NCBI RefSeq assembly: GCF_029525555.1
Contig: NZ_JAPDHZ010000003.1
Coordinates: 1,922,001-1,986,000, forward strand
DNA: 64,000 nt
Origin: Cohnella ginsengisoli
GTDB taxonomy: Bacteria > Bacillota > Bacilli > Paenibacillales > Paenibacillaceae
Direction: 5' to 3'
Within the stretch, counting starts at the first letter, position 1. Each line of letters begins with the position of its first letter. The translations under genes were made by a program, and so were the position numbers. Under the pieces are notes generated by a model. The model worked only from the letters and a program-made list of their open reading frames with translations, did not search any database and had not been told where the DNA came from. Of this stretch, positions 8,494 to 16,582 are shown one piece after another.

Positions 8494-9774
8494 ATGAGCA
8501 AGCTGAAAATCGCGATTATCGGTTCCGGCAGCACGTACACGCCGGAGCTGATCGAAGGCATCATCAAGCGCAAGGGCATCCTGCCCGTCAGCGAGCTCGT
8601 GCTGATGGATATCGATGCGCATAAGCTGAACGTCGTCGGCAGCCTGTGCCGGCGGATGATCGAAGCGGAAAATCTGTCCTGCCGCGTCACGCTGACCCAG
8701 GACCTGGACGAGGCGCTGCGGGACGCCGACTTCGTGCTCGCGCAGATTCGCGTCGGCAAGCTGTCCGCCCGCGTGCTCGACGAGAAAATCCCGCTCAAGT
8801 ACGGCCTGATCGGTCAGGAGACCTGCGGCATCGGCGGCTTTTTTAAGGCGATGCGCACGATCCCGGTCATGTTGCAGATCGCGGAGCGCATGCAGGAGCT
8901 GTGCCCGAACGCTTGGCTGATCAACTTCTCGAACCCGGCGGGCATCATCACCGAGGCGCTGCTCAAGCATACCGGCGTCAAGATGCTCGGCCTTTGCAAC
9001 GTTCCGTATAATATGTACAAGAGCATCCGCGAGTCGCTCGCGCTGCCGGACGCCAAGATGACGTATGTCGGACTTAACCACCTGAGCTGGATCACCGCGA
9101 TCGAACAAGACGGCAAGGACTATCTGAAAACGGCGCTCGAGCTCGGGCTCAACAGCGAGGCGATGAAAAACATTCCGTCGAGCGGCTTCAGCCGCGAGCT
9201 GGTGAACATGGTCGGCGCGATTCCCTCCTCCTACCTCGAGTATTACTACTTCAAGGACAAGAAGCTGAAGCTGCTGAAGGAGAGCGAGCAGACGCGCGGC
9301 GAGAAGTGCATCGGCATCGAGGCGGACCTGCTGCGGATTTACGAGGACGCCGAGCTGCACGTGAAACCGGAGCTGCTCTCCTCGCGCGGCGGGGCCAACT
9401 ATTCGGAAGTGGCGATCAGCCTCGTGGACGCGATCTGGAACGACAAGCGCGAAGTGCATGTCGTTAATCTGCTGAATCGCGGCGCATTGACATTCATGGA
9501 CGACGACGACGCGGTCGAAGTGTCAGCGGTCATCGGCAAAGACGGCGCGGTGCCGGTCGCGGTGCCGGGCTTCGCGAATCGCCATATCATCGATTATATG
9601 CGGATGGTGAAGGCGTACGAGCGCGAGACGGTAGCGGCGGCGGTGAGCGGCAGCGAGGACGCCGCGATGCGCGCGCTGCTCATGAACCCGCTCGTCGGCG
9701 ACTACAACACGGCGCTGGCGTGCTTCAACGAGCTGAAGGAAGCGCACAAGGCGTATTTGCCGCAGTTCGGGTGA
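8494..9774 (+). CDS. GH4 family glycosidase (6-phospho-beta-glucosidase type)
   Basis: A 426-residue glycoside hydrolase family 4 enzyme. Family 4 uses NAD+ and a divalent metal in a redox-elimination mechanism. The NAD-binding start IIGSGSTYTPELIEGI, the loop QIRVGKLSARVLDEKIPLKYG, NFSNPAGIITEA, the metal-binding Cys in GLCNVPYNM and the His in GLNHLSWI are all present. This subgroup acts on 6-phospho-beta-glycosides such as cellobiose-6P. Divergent placement next to MurR and murQ raises the possibility of a phosphorylated amino-sugar disaccharide as substrate, which is inference. The ATG at 8494 is preferred over the upstream TTG at 8398 because AGGAGG lies seven bases ahead; 8398 falls within the promoter. 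Confidence 0.9.
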   Translation: MSKLKIAIIGSGSTYTPELIEGIIKRKGILPVSELVLMDIDAHKLNVVGSLCRRMIEAENLSCRVTLTQDLDEALRDADFVLAQIRVGKLSARVLDEKIPLKYGLIGQETCGIGGFFKAMRTIPVMLQIAERMQELCPNAWLINFSNPAGIITEALLKHTGVKMLGLCNVPYNMYKSIRESLALPDAKMTYVGLNHLSWITAIEQDGKDYLKTALELGLNSEAMKNIPSSGFSRELVNMVGAIPSSYLEYYYFKDKKLKLLKESEQTRGEKCIGIEADLLRIYEDAELHVKPELLSSRGGANYSEVAISLVDAIWNDKREVHVVNLLNRGALTFMDDDDAVEVSAVIGKDGAVPVAVPGFANRHIIDYMRMVKAYERETVAAAVSGSEDAAMRALLMNPLVGDYNTALACFNELKEAHKAYLPQFG

Positions 9775-9838
9775 GTACCGGCAGCGAGTTCGAAGTGGTG
9801 CAAGCCGGTTTGGGCAGGGCAAGCTAGTTTGGTCGGGG

Positions 9839-10041
9839 CGAGCCGTTTGGACCGCGATAGACGACGTTTTTTTCCTCTATGGAGCGGGGCGAGCCGGTTT
9901 GGGCCGCGATAAAGGACGTTTTTTCCTCTATGGAGCGGGGCGAGCCGATTTGAGACGCGATAGAGGACGTTTTTTCCTCTATGGAGCGGGGCGAGCCGGT
10001 TTGGGCCGCGTAGAGGACGTTTTTTCCTCAATAACGCGAGG
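9839..10041. repeat. 51-bp tandem repeat, four copies
   Basis: Four consecutive units of 51 bp (starting near 9839, 9890, 9941 and 9992) fill the gap between the GH4 gene and the kinase gene. Each has CGAGCCGGTTTGGGCCGCG followed by a small hairpin, GAGGACGTTTTTTCCTC. Partial, diverged sequence extends back to about 9800. Because 51 is a multiple of three, the minus strand stays open as a 17-residue peptide repeat (NRLAPLHRGKNVLYRG). I do not regard that as a gene. Confidence 0.85.
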
Positions 10042-10100
10042 CGAACCGGAATAAATAAGCAAATGTGTTACATGAACGAGAAGAAACGAGCGTGATACCC

Positions 10101-11123
10101 ATGAACGGAGCGGGGTTTGGCAGCGGCTACGTCATCGGCGTGGACGGCGGCAACAGCAAGACCGACTATTTCCTGTTCGACCGCGAGGGCGGCTTTGTCA
10201 ACCATATTAACGCGGGCACATGCAGCCACGAGCGGTTCGCAGACGGCTATGCGGGCGCCCACCGCGAGATGGACGCGCGCATCCGCGAGCTGCTCGCGCC
10301 ATGCGGCATCGCGCCTTCGCAGATCGATGCCGCGGCGTTCGGCCTCGCAGGCTGCGACCTGCCCACGCAGCAGGAGGAGCTCTGCCGGATCGCCGGGCGG
10401 ATCGGGCTGCGGCAGTATGCCGTGGACAACGATTCGTTCCTCGGCATCAAGGCGGGTACCGAGCGCGGCTACGGCATCTGCTCGGTCAACGGCTCGGGCG
10501 CCGTCACCGGCGGCATCTCGCCGAGCGGCCTGCGGCTGCAGGTCGGCGGCATCGGCAGCGAGCTCGCCGGGGACGAGGGCGGCGGCTACTATCTGGGCCG
10601 CAAGGTCGTGCGCGCGGTCTATGACGGCTTCTACCGGCTGGGACCGCCGACCGCGATGGCCGAGCCGGTCATGGCGCTGCTCGGCGCGCCGTCGCGCGAG
10701 CGGTTCATGGCGTGCGCCGCCGAAGCCGCATACCAACGCGCGCTCCCGAACACGGAGCTGATGCGCGTGCTGTTCGCCGCCGCGGACGCGGGCGACGAGG
10801 CCGCACTCACGCTGGTGGCGCACTCGGCCCGGCAGATGGCGCTCTCCACGGCCGGCTGCATCGCCAATCTCGACTTCGGCGCGAACGACGAGATCGAGAT
10901 CGTGCTGTCCGGCTCCGTCTGGATCAAAGCCGAGAGCCCGCTGATGATGCAGCGATATATGCGGGAGGTCGGCGAGCTGACCGGCCGCCGCTGCCGCTTC
11001 CTCCCGCTCGCCGTGCCTCCCGCGACCGGCGCGGTGCTCTGGGCGCTGGAGCTGGCCCGCGGCGCCCCGGTCGACGCCGACATGCGAAGCAAGGTGCTGC
11101 AAGGCGTGCAAGCGCGGCTCTAA
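10101..11123 (+). CDS. BadF/BadG-type N-acetyl amino-sugar kinase
   Basis: An ASKHA-fold kinase of the BadF/BadG/BcrA/BcrD ATPase family, which includes GlcNAc kinase and the clostridial MurK (MurNAc/GlcNAc kinase). The phosphate-1 motif VIGVDGGNSKTDYFLFD, FGLAGCDLPTQ, the Asp-containing AVDNDSF, SVNGSGAV and GDEGGGYYLG are present. About 340 residues is normal. The open frame begins at a GTG at 10065; I prefer the ATG at 10101, though neither has a strong ribosome site. Lying in the MurNAc locus, it would phosphorylate imported MurNAc and/or GlcNAc so that MurQ can act. A terminator follows directly. Confidence 0.85.
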   Translation: MNGAGFGSGYVIGVDGGNSKTDYFLFDREGGFVNHINAGTCSHERFADGYAGAHREMDARIRELLAPCGIAPSQIDAAAFGLAGCDLPTQQEELCRIAGRIGLRQYAVDNDSFLGIKAGTERGYGICSVNGSGAVTGGISPSGLRLQVGGIGSELAGDEGGGYYLGRKVVRAVYDGFYRLGPPTAMAEPVMALLGAPSRERFMACAAEAAYQRALPNTELMRVLFAAADAGDEAALTLVAHSARQMALSTAGCIANLDFGANDEIEIVLSGSVWIKAESPLMMQRYMREVGELTGRRCRFLPLAVPPATGAVLWALELARGAPVDADMRSKVLQGVQARL

Positions 11124-11133
11124 TCCGCAAAAC

Positions 11134-11182
11134 AAACGGACCCTTCCCCCCTTGAAGCAGAGGCGAACGGGTCCGTTTTATC
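11134..11182 (+). terminator. Rho-independent terminator after kinase gene
   Basis: AAACGGACCC pairs with GGGTCCGTTT (11169-11178) across a 25-base loop and ends in a T-rich tract, 10 bp after the kinase stop. Confidence 0.75.
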
Positions 11183-11259
11183 GTTTCTCGGTCAGCAGGA
11201 GACGTCCGTCTCTTTGCCTTCGCGGGCTTTTTGCCGCGCTTTTCCCGCTGCCGGCGAGA

Positions 11260-11631
11260 TCAGCCCTTCTTCGTGCTTAACCAGTTCACGAGCGTGTTGA
11301 TCTGATCGTCCGTCAGCGTTCCCTTGAACGCGGGCATGCCGCCGCCGCCGTTGTGAATGCGCGTCGAGATCTCGTCCGCGGACAGGCGCGCGCCGACGTT
11401 CGTCAGATTCGGACCGACGCCGCCGCTCAGATCCGCGGCATGGCAGGCGATGCATTGCGCCTTGTAGATCGTCTCCGCGTCTTCGCCGGATGCCGTCGTC
11501 GTACCGCCGGGCGATGCCGGCGCTTCGCTCGACGGCGGCGTCGTGGACGCGTTATTGTTGCTTTTTCCGCATGCCGCCGTCGTCATTGCCAGCAGCGCGG
11601 CTGTCGCCGCGATTGCCGCCCATTTTCTCAT
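11260..11631 (-). CDS. Lipoprotein cytochrome c (c551/c550 type)
   Basis: A 123-residue small cytochrome c. A signal peptide with lipobox TAAC (Cys at residue 21) and a Ser/Thr/Pro/Ala linker lead to a single haem motif, CIACH, at about residues 60-64. The axial Met lies in GGGGMPAFKGTL. It resembles Bacillus cccB-type lipid-anchored electron carriers on the outer face of the membrane. The start MRKWAAI at 11631 follows GGAGG by 13 bases; the longer open frame to 12048 crosses tatC and is not real. It is divergent from tatC/tatA. It could accept electrons from the GMC dehydrogenase at 23.0-25.6 kb, which is inference. Confidence 0.88.
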   Translation of the reverse strand: MRKWAAIAATAALLAMTTAACGKSNNNASTTPPSSEAPASPGGTTTASGEDAETIYKAQCIACHAADLSGGVGPNLTNVGARLSADEISTRIHNGGGGMPAFKGTLTDDQINTLVNWLSTKKG

Positions 11632-11760
11632 TGCGAGCTTGACCTCCTTCTGACCGTTTGCGGTTAAGTTTCTCCATTTCCCCGAATGGCATACACGCGA
11701 CGGCTTGCTTGGCGACTTGGGAATAGCCCCGGGCATATTGGACACGATAAGGACGAAGCT

Positions 11761-12528
11761 ATGCAATTTATGGCAACGGCGGTGAGGCGTTTGAACGCGA
11801 ATCAAGAATGGATCGGCCATCTGTCCGAGCTGCGCAAGCGGCTGATCGTCACGGGCGTCTGGTTCGTCGCTTCGATGGGCGCCGGCTTGTACCTGTCCCC
11901 TTCCATCCTGCTGATGCTTAAGTCGCGGGCGGCGTCGGGCGCGCCGATCGATTGGCACGTTTTCTCCTTTACCGACGGCTTGTTCGTCTATCTCCGGTGC
12001 GCCTTCTTGCTCGCCGCGCTGCTGACGTTCCCGCTCGCGATGTATCAAGCTTGGGCGTTCGTCCGGCCCGGATTGACCGGCAGGGAAGCCCGCGGGACGC
12101 TCGGCTACGTTCCGGCGTCGTTCCTGCTTTTTCTCGGCGGCGTCTCGTTCGGGTACTTCCTCGTCTTCCCGATGATGCTCCGGTTCATGCAGTCGATGAA
12201 CGAGCGCGTGGGCGCCGTGGAAATGTACGGGATCGAGCGGTACTTCGCCTTTATGTTCGGCGTGCTGATGCCGCTTGGCATCGCCTTCGAGATGCCGCTC
12301 GTCATGCTATTCCTGACGAAGCTCGGCCTGCTGGATCCTGCGCGCATCAAGTTTATCCGCAAATACGCCTATGTAGGGCTCGCGGTGGTAGGCTCCTGCA
12401 TTTCGCCGCCGGACCTTTTTTCCCACTTGTCCGTGACGGTGCCGCTCCTGCTGCTGTTCGAGTGCAGCGCGCTCGTCGCGAACCGTCAGTTCAGGCTGCG
12501 CCGCGCGGCGGGGCCGGCGACGGGTTAA
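11761..12528 (+). CDS. tatC: Twin-arginine translocase subunit TatC
   Basis: TatC is the six-helix membrane receptor for twin-arginine signal peptides. The N-terminal HLSELRKRLI motif, the AFVRPGLTGREAR segment, FGYFLVFP and FGIAFEMPL-like block (LGIAFEMPLVMLFL) and SPPDLFSHL near the C-terminus are all family landmarks. At 255 residues it is full length. The ATG at 11761 is chosen for AAGGA seven bases upstream. tatA follows 67 bp downstream, forming a minimal TatAC pair as usual in Firmicutes. Confidence 0.95.
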   Translation: MQFMATAVRRLNANQEWIGHLSELRKRLIVTGVWFVASMGAGLYLSPSILLMLKSRAASGAPIDWHVFSFTDGLFVYLRCAFLLAALLTFPLAMYQAWAFVRPGLTGREARGTLGYVPASFLLFLGGVSFGYFLVFPMMLRFMQSMNERVGAVEMYGIERYFAFMFGVLMPLGIAFEMPLVMLFLTKLGLLDPARIKFIRKYAYVGLAVVGSCISPPDLFSHLSVTVPLLLLFECSALVANRQFRLRRAAGPATG

Positions 12529-12595
12529 AGGCGTTGATGTTTAAGCCTGCGAAATATGAACACGTTCAAATGCCTTCAAAGGAGGTGAACCCACG

Positions 12596-12796
12596 ATGTT
12601 CCACAATATCGGCATCTCCGGACTGCTGATCATTTTCGCCATCGCGCTGATCGTCTTCGGCCCGGCCAAGCTCCCCCAGCTCGGCAAAGCCTTCGGCGAG
12701 ACGCTCCGCGAATTCCGCAGTTCCACGCGCGGCATCATCGAGGACGACAAGCACGAGCCTGCCGCCGAGCTGATCAAGGAGCGGAATCCATCCTGA
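12596..12796 (+). CDS. tatA: Twin-arginine translocase subunit TatA
   Basis: A 66-residue TatA/TatE-family protein that forms the protein-conducting element of the Tat pathway. It has one N-terminal membrane helix (GISGLLIIFAIALIVFGPAK), the FGP hinge and an amphipathic helix (KLPQLGKAFGETLREFRSS) followed by a charged tail. AAGGAGG precedes the start. It is cotranscribed with tatC and followed by a strong terminator. A likely client is the twin-arginine small subunit encoded at 24.8-25.6 kb. Confidence 0.95.
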   Translation: MFHNIGISGLLIIFAIALIVFGPAKLPQLGKAFGETLREFRSSTRGIIEDDKHEPAAELIKERNPS

Positions 12797-12830
12797 AGCG
12801 GTGCGGCGCCAAGCGGAAAAGAACGCAAAC

Positions 12831-12884
12831 AAAAATCCCTTCCCCGTTCCGACGGCAACATGTCGGCAGGGAAGGGATTTTTTA
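12831..12884. terminator. Bidirectional terminator between tatA and GH42 gene
   Basis: AAAAATCCCTTCCC pairs with GGGAAGGGATTTTTT. A and T runs on both sides allow it to end tatCA transcripts on the plus strand and the GH42 transcript on the minus strand. Confidence 0.85.
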
Positions 12885-12899
12885 TTTCAACGATTCTGC

Positions 12900-14930
12900 C
12901 TAGACTTCCGCGACGACAATCTTGACGTCCCAGCGCCCAAGCTGCAGACTGTCTCCCGTCTCGACCGGCACGTCCGCCAGCAATTCGCGTCCGGCGCCGT
13001 GCGGGTAACGCAAGGTAACCGGAGCATCCGAGTAATTAAAATAGTAACGGACGACGCGTCCCTGCCCGTTGACGCCGGTCTTGACGACGATCGGAAAAAC
13101 GAGCTCCTGGTCGGCGCCCAGCAGGTCCGCGCTCGCCAGCGCTTCCCTGAATATGCGGCGCATCGCATCCGCCGTCGTCATGCAGCCCACGTAGGTCGCC
13201 GTGCCGGCTCCGTACCGGTTGCGCGTGACGGCCGCGTACGTCCCCCAATGCGGATGATCGTAATAGGCGAGCGCCTCCGCCGTCGTCGGCGTCAGCAGCT
13301 CCATCCACGTGCGCACCTCTCGCGCCTCCGGATCGAACGACAGCGCGCCGTCGCGCAAGGCGACCGCGTCCGGCTCTACGAATACGCTGTACCCGACGCC
13401 GCAAGCCTCATGGATGATGCCGGGCTGCTGCGCGGCGCGCACCTGGACGACATCGTCCGCGAATCCGGACTTGAACGAATAGACGACGTGGCCGCCGTCC
13501 CGCACGTAGGCGTTCAGCCGTTCGAGCGTATCGTCGGGCGCCGCATAGAGGGCCGGCACGACGATCATGCGGTAATCCGCCAGCCGCTTGCAAGAGGCGG
13601 GAATGAAATCGCATTGCACGTTCAGCTTGTACAGCTCGTCGTACATCCACCTGACGACGTCGTTATATTTCAAACCGCCGGGCAGCTTGAACCATTCGAG
13701 CGCGGTCAACGCCTCGTTGCTGACCATCACGGCGACGTCGCTCTTCTTTTTCAGATTGACCAACTGCTCGCTGAGCCGCGCGAAGTCCCTGCCAACCGTC
13801 TTCGCTTCGTCGTACACCGGATTCGGCTTGAGATCGTGGCTGAGCAGCCCCTTCCAGTACGTCTCGAACGAATTGTGGATCGAGTGCCAGTGCCAGTACG
13901 CGACCATATTGGCCCCGGAGGCCAGATGGCTGAACGCGAGCTGCCGCAGCTGGCCGGGATACGGCGTCCAATCCGGGAACGCCTGCGCCTGCGTCTCGAG
14001 CACGAGATAGTTCGATCCCTTGAGCGACCGGGTCATATCGCCCCCGAACGAGATCTCGGCGCCGGTCAGCTTGGCCTGCGACGGATGATAGATGTCGACG
14101 CCCGCGATATCGAACGGCTGCGCCGCCTCGAAGTGGTCGACCGAAGGCTGCACGCCGAACGAGTGCCCCCGCCACTCGAAGTCGAAGTTCTGCGTCACGA
14201 ACTGATCCGGCCGCGCATACTCGCGGACGAGGCCGACCTGCCAGGCCAGGAATTCGGTCACGAGCCCGCGCTGGAACCTCGCGAACTCGGCGCCCAGGCT
14301 GCCGTTGATCGTGCCGTTTACCGAAGGGAAGTCCTCCCAGCTGTCGATGCGGTTGCTCCAGTAGTCCAGTCCGAACCGCCGGTTAACGACGTCCAGGCTG
14401 CCGTACTTCTCGCGCATGTACTTCACGAACCGCAGCTGGACGTTTGGCCCCGCCGTATCGTAGTGCTTCGTCTCGTTGTCGGTCTGGTAGCCGATGACGG
14501 CCGGATGGTCCTTGACGCGACCGATGAGCTTGCGGATGATCCGCTCCGCGTAGAACAGGTACGTCTTGTTCGTAATGTCCATGATCTGGCGGGCACCGTA
14601 GCGGCCGGGTCCGCCCGCCGCCGTCTCCGCCAGCACGGCAGGATCCTCCTTCACCATCCAGGCGGGGACCGCGTAGGTCGGCGTGCCGACGATCACGCGG
14701 ATGCCCGCTTCGTGCATCGCATCGAGCACCCTGTCGACGGAGGAAAAGTCGAACACGCCGTTCTGCGGCTCGTGCGTGCTCCAGGTCGACTCGGCGATCC
14801 GCACCGTATTGATGCCGGCTTCCTTCATCATGCGGATATCTTCGGCCAGCCGGTCATAAGGCATATATTCATCGTAGTAGGCGACGCCGTACAGCAGTTT
14901 ATCCAAGTTCGTCCACTCCCTGCGGTTCAT
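12900..14930 (-). CDS. GH42 beta-galactosidase
   Basis: A 676-residue cytoplasmic family 42 glycoside hydrolase, the usual size for this family. The TIM-barrel start LLYGVAYYDEYMP and MKEAGINTVRIAESTW are typical. The acid/base Glu lies in GYQTDNETKHYD and the nucleophile Glu in YLVLETQAQ. A middle trimerisation-like domain (VSNEALTALEWFKLPGG) and a C-terminal beta domain follow. No signal peptide is seen. It lies downstream of a YesN/YesM system and close to a divergent ABC importer, so it probably hydrolyses an imported galactoside or plant-derived oligosaccharide. Confidence 0.92.
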   Translation of the reverse strand: MNRREWTNLDKLLYGVAYYDEYMPYDRLAEDIRMMKEAGINTVRIAESTWSTHEPQNGVFDFSSVDRVLDAMHEAGIRVIVGTPTYAVPAWMVKEDPAVLAETAAGGPGRYGARQIMDITNKTYLFYAERIIRKLIGRVKDHPAVIGYQTDNETKHYDTAGPNVQLRFVKYMREKYGSLDVVNRRFGLDYWSNRIDSWEDFPSVNGTINGSLGAEFARFQRGLVTEFLAWQVGLVREYARPDQFVTQNFDFEWRGHSFGVQPSVDHFEAAQPFDIAGVDIYHPSQAKLTGAEISFGGDMTRSLKGSNYLVLETQAQAFPDWTPYPGQLRQLAFSHLASGANMVAYWHWHSIHNSFETYWKGLLSHDLKPNPVYDEAKTVGRDFARLSEQLVNLKKKSDVAVMVSNEALTALEWFKLPGGLKYNDVVRWMYDELYKLNVQCDFIPASCKRLADYRMIVVPALYAAPDDTLERLNAYVRDGGHVVYSFKSGFADDVVQVRAAQQPGIIHEACGVGYSVFVEPDAVALRDGALSFDPEAREVRTWMELLTPTTAEALAYYDHPHWGTYAAVTRNRYGAGTATYVGCMTTADAMRRIFREALASADLLGADQELVFPIVVKTGVNGQGRVVRYYFNYSDAPVTLRYPHGAGRELLADVPVETGDSLQLGRWDVKIVVAEV

Positions 14931-14989
14931 TCTTATCGTTCATTCTTATCGCACCTGTCATTCGAATCCCGTCCTCAAGCGGCTCAGGC

Positions 14990-16582
14990 TCATTGATTGC
15001 GGTACTGGTTCGGGGTCATCCCCTTATACTTTTTGAACACCTGGAAGAAGTACTTCTCGTCCTGATAACCTACCTCGTGCGCCACGTCCGCGATTCGCGC
15101 CCCGCTGTCCTCGAACAGCCGGCAGGCCTGGTCGATCCGGGTCTGGTGCAGATAATCAAGGAAGCTCGTCTGCAGCTGCTGCTTGAACAGCAGGCTCACG
15201 TAGCCGGGCGTGATGAATACCTCCCGCGCCACCGTTTCCCGGCTGATATCCTTGCTGTAGTTGTTGCGGATATAAGCGATGACCGCGTCGAACAGCTTGT
15301 TCCCGTTCTTCTTCGCGTTCAGTTGGGCGGCGACGAGCCGAGCGGTCTCGTCCAGCGCCTGCACGATTCCTTCGAGGCTCGAGCGGGCCAGCATATGCGT
15401 GATCCCGGCCAGATCCCGGCCGAACACCTCCTGCACGTTGACGTTTTTCTCGATGCACAGCCGATACAGCGCGAAGAACAGGGAAAAAATCGAATTCAGC
15501 ACCGGCTCCTTCGATGCGCTCTCCGGCCGCAGCGCCTGCAAAAACGCCTGGAGCTGCTCGCGGATCGCGCCTTCTTCCCCGTGCATGACCGCCTGGATGA
15601 ACGCCTTCTCCAGCGCGAATGGATAAGAAGTGCGATCCGTCTCGCCATCCACGGACTCCATATAGTCGACGATCTTGCGGTCGCCCATGTAGAACCGCAT
15701 GTCCAGCGCCCGCGCCGCTTCCTGATACGAGAGACGCAGATGGCCGATCTCGGCGCCCACGCTGCCGATGCCGATACTGACCGTGAACTTGAGATACGTC
15801 TCCGCGTTCTGCTGAATCCGCTGCGCATAGCGGTCGATCGCCTCGCTGTCCGGCATCTCCTCCGCGTTCAGCAGCGCGATCAGGTCGTCGTTATGCTCGA
15901 AGGCGGCGCACATGCCCAGAGGAGCGAGCGTCTCCTCGGCGATGTTTTTGAGTCCGTACTTGTACAGCTCGACGTCCTCGTCGCCTACTCGCTGCTGGAA
16001 CGAATGGAAGTTGTCGATCTGCACGACGAGCGCGCCGTAAAACGGATGGCCGAAGACGATCCCGTTCGTCTTCAGGCTCGCGAGGAGCCGCTCGTACGGC
16101 GGATTGTCGGTCAGCACGAGCCTGCCAAGCATCTTGTCCCGCAGCAGCGGGAAGCTGTCGCGGAAGCCCGCCTTCAGCTCCTCGAGCCTGCTCGACTGCT
16201 GCCGTTCCCGGTCGATCTCCGCCCGGAGCTGGAGCACGAGATCCAGAATCTCCTGCCTGCGGCTCGGCTTGAGCAGGTAGTGACTGGCCCCGAGCGACAT
16301 CGCCTTCTGGGCATAGGAGAACTCGTCGTAGCCGCTCATGATGACGCATTTGACGGCCGGATATTGCTTGGAAATTCGCTCGATCAGCTCGAGGCCGTCC
16401 ATTTCCGGCATCCGGATGTCCGTCAGTACGATATCGACAGGCACCTGCGCCATCCGTTCGAGGGCTTCCTCCCCGTCCCTGGCCTCGGCGACGATCGCGA
16501 TATCGTGCTGCGCCCAGTCGATCAGCGTCCGGATGCCGCTGCGCGCCCGCTCCTCGTCGTCGACGATCATCATACGAATCAT
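14990..16582 (-). CDS. YesN-type response regulator with AraC output domain
   Basis: A response regulator of 530 residues. The N-terminal receiver domain has the acidic pair VDDEE and the phospho-acceptor Asp in DIVLTDIRMPEMDG, then the switch Lys in LLKPSRRQE. A long middle region follows, and a C-terminal AraC-type double helix-turn-helix (VAREVFITPGYVSLLFKQQ; IADVAHEVGYQDEKYFFQVF). The start at 16582 overlaps the kinase stop (ATGA). It should respond to the kinase encoded just upstream and control the solute-binding protein/permease genes at 18.6-21.8 kb and perhaps the GH42 gene. Confidence 0.92.
   Translation of the reverse strand: MIRMMIVDDEERARSGIRTLIDWAQHDIAIVAEARDGEEALERMAQVPVDIVLTDIRMPEMDGLELIERISKQYPAVKCVIMSGYDEFSYAQKAMSLGASHYLLKPSRRQEILDLVLQLRAEIDRERQQSSRLEELKAGFRDSFPLLRDKMLGRLVLTDNPPYERLLASLKTNGIVFGHPFYGALVVQIDNFHSFQQRVGDEDVELYKYGLKNIAEETLAPLGMCAAFEHNDDLIALLNAEEMPDSEAIDRYAQRIQQNAETYLKFTVSIGIGSVGAEIGHLRLSYQEAARALDMRFYMGDRKIVDYMESVDGETDRTSYPFALEKAFIQAVMHGEEGAIREQLQAFLQALRPESASKEPVLNSIFSLFFALYRLCIEKNVNVQEVFGRDLAGITHMLARSSLEGIVQALDETARLVAAQLNAKKNGNKLFDAVIAYIRNNYSKDISRETVAREVFITPGYVSLLFKQQLQTSFLDYLHQTRIDQACRLFEDSGARIADVAHEVGYQDEKYFFQVFKKYKGMTPNQYRNQ

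Noticed and set aside
9702..10031. Minus-strand open frame with 17-residue repeats (NRLAPLHRGKNVLYRG)
   Set aside because: It exists because the DNA repeat is 51 bp, a multiple of three. It also overlaps the GH4 3' end and has no ribosome site.
15891..16560. Kinase-regulator fusion protein suggested by a continuous long frame
   Set aside because: The long frames arise from two homopolymer shifts. With these corrected the kinase stop and regulator start overlap as ATGA, as in the second YesM/YesN pair.
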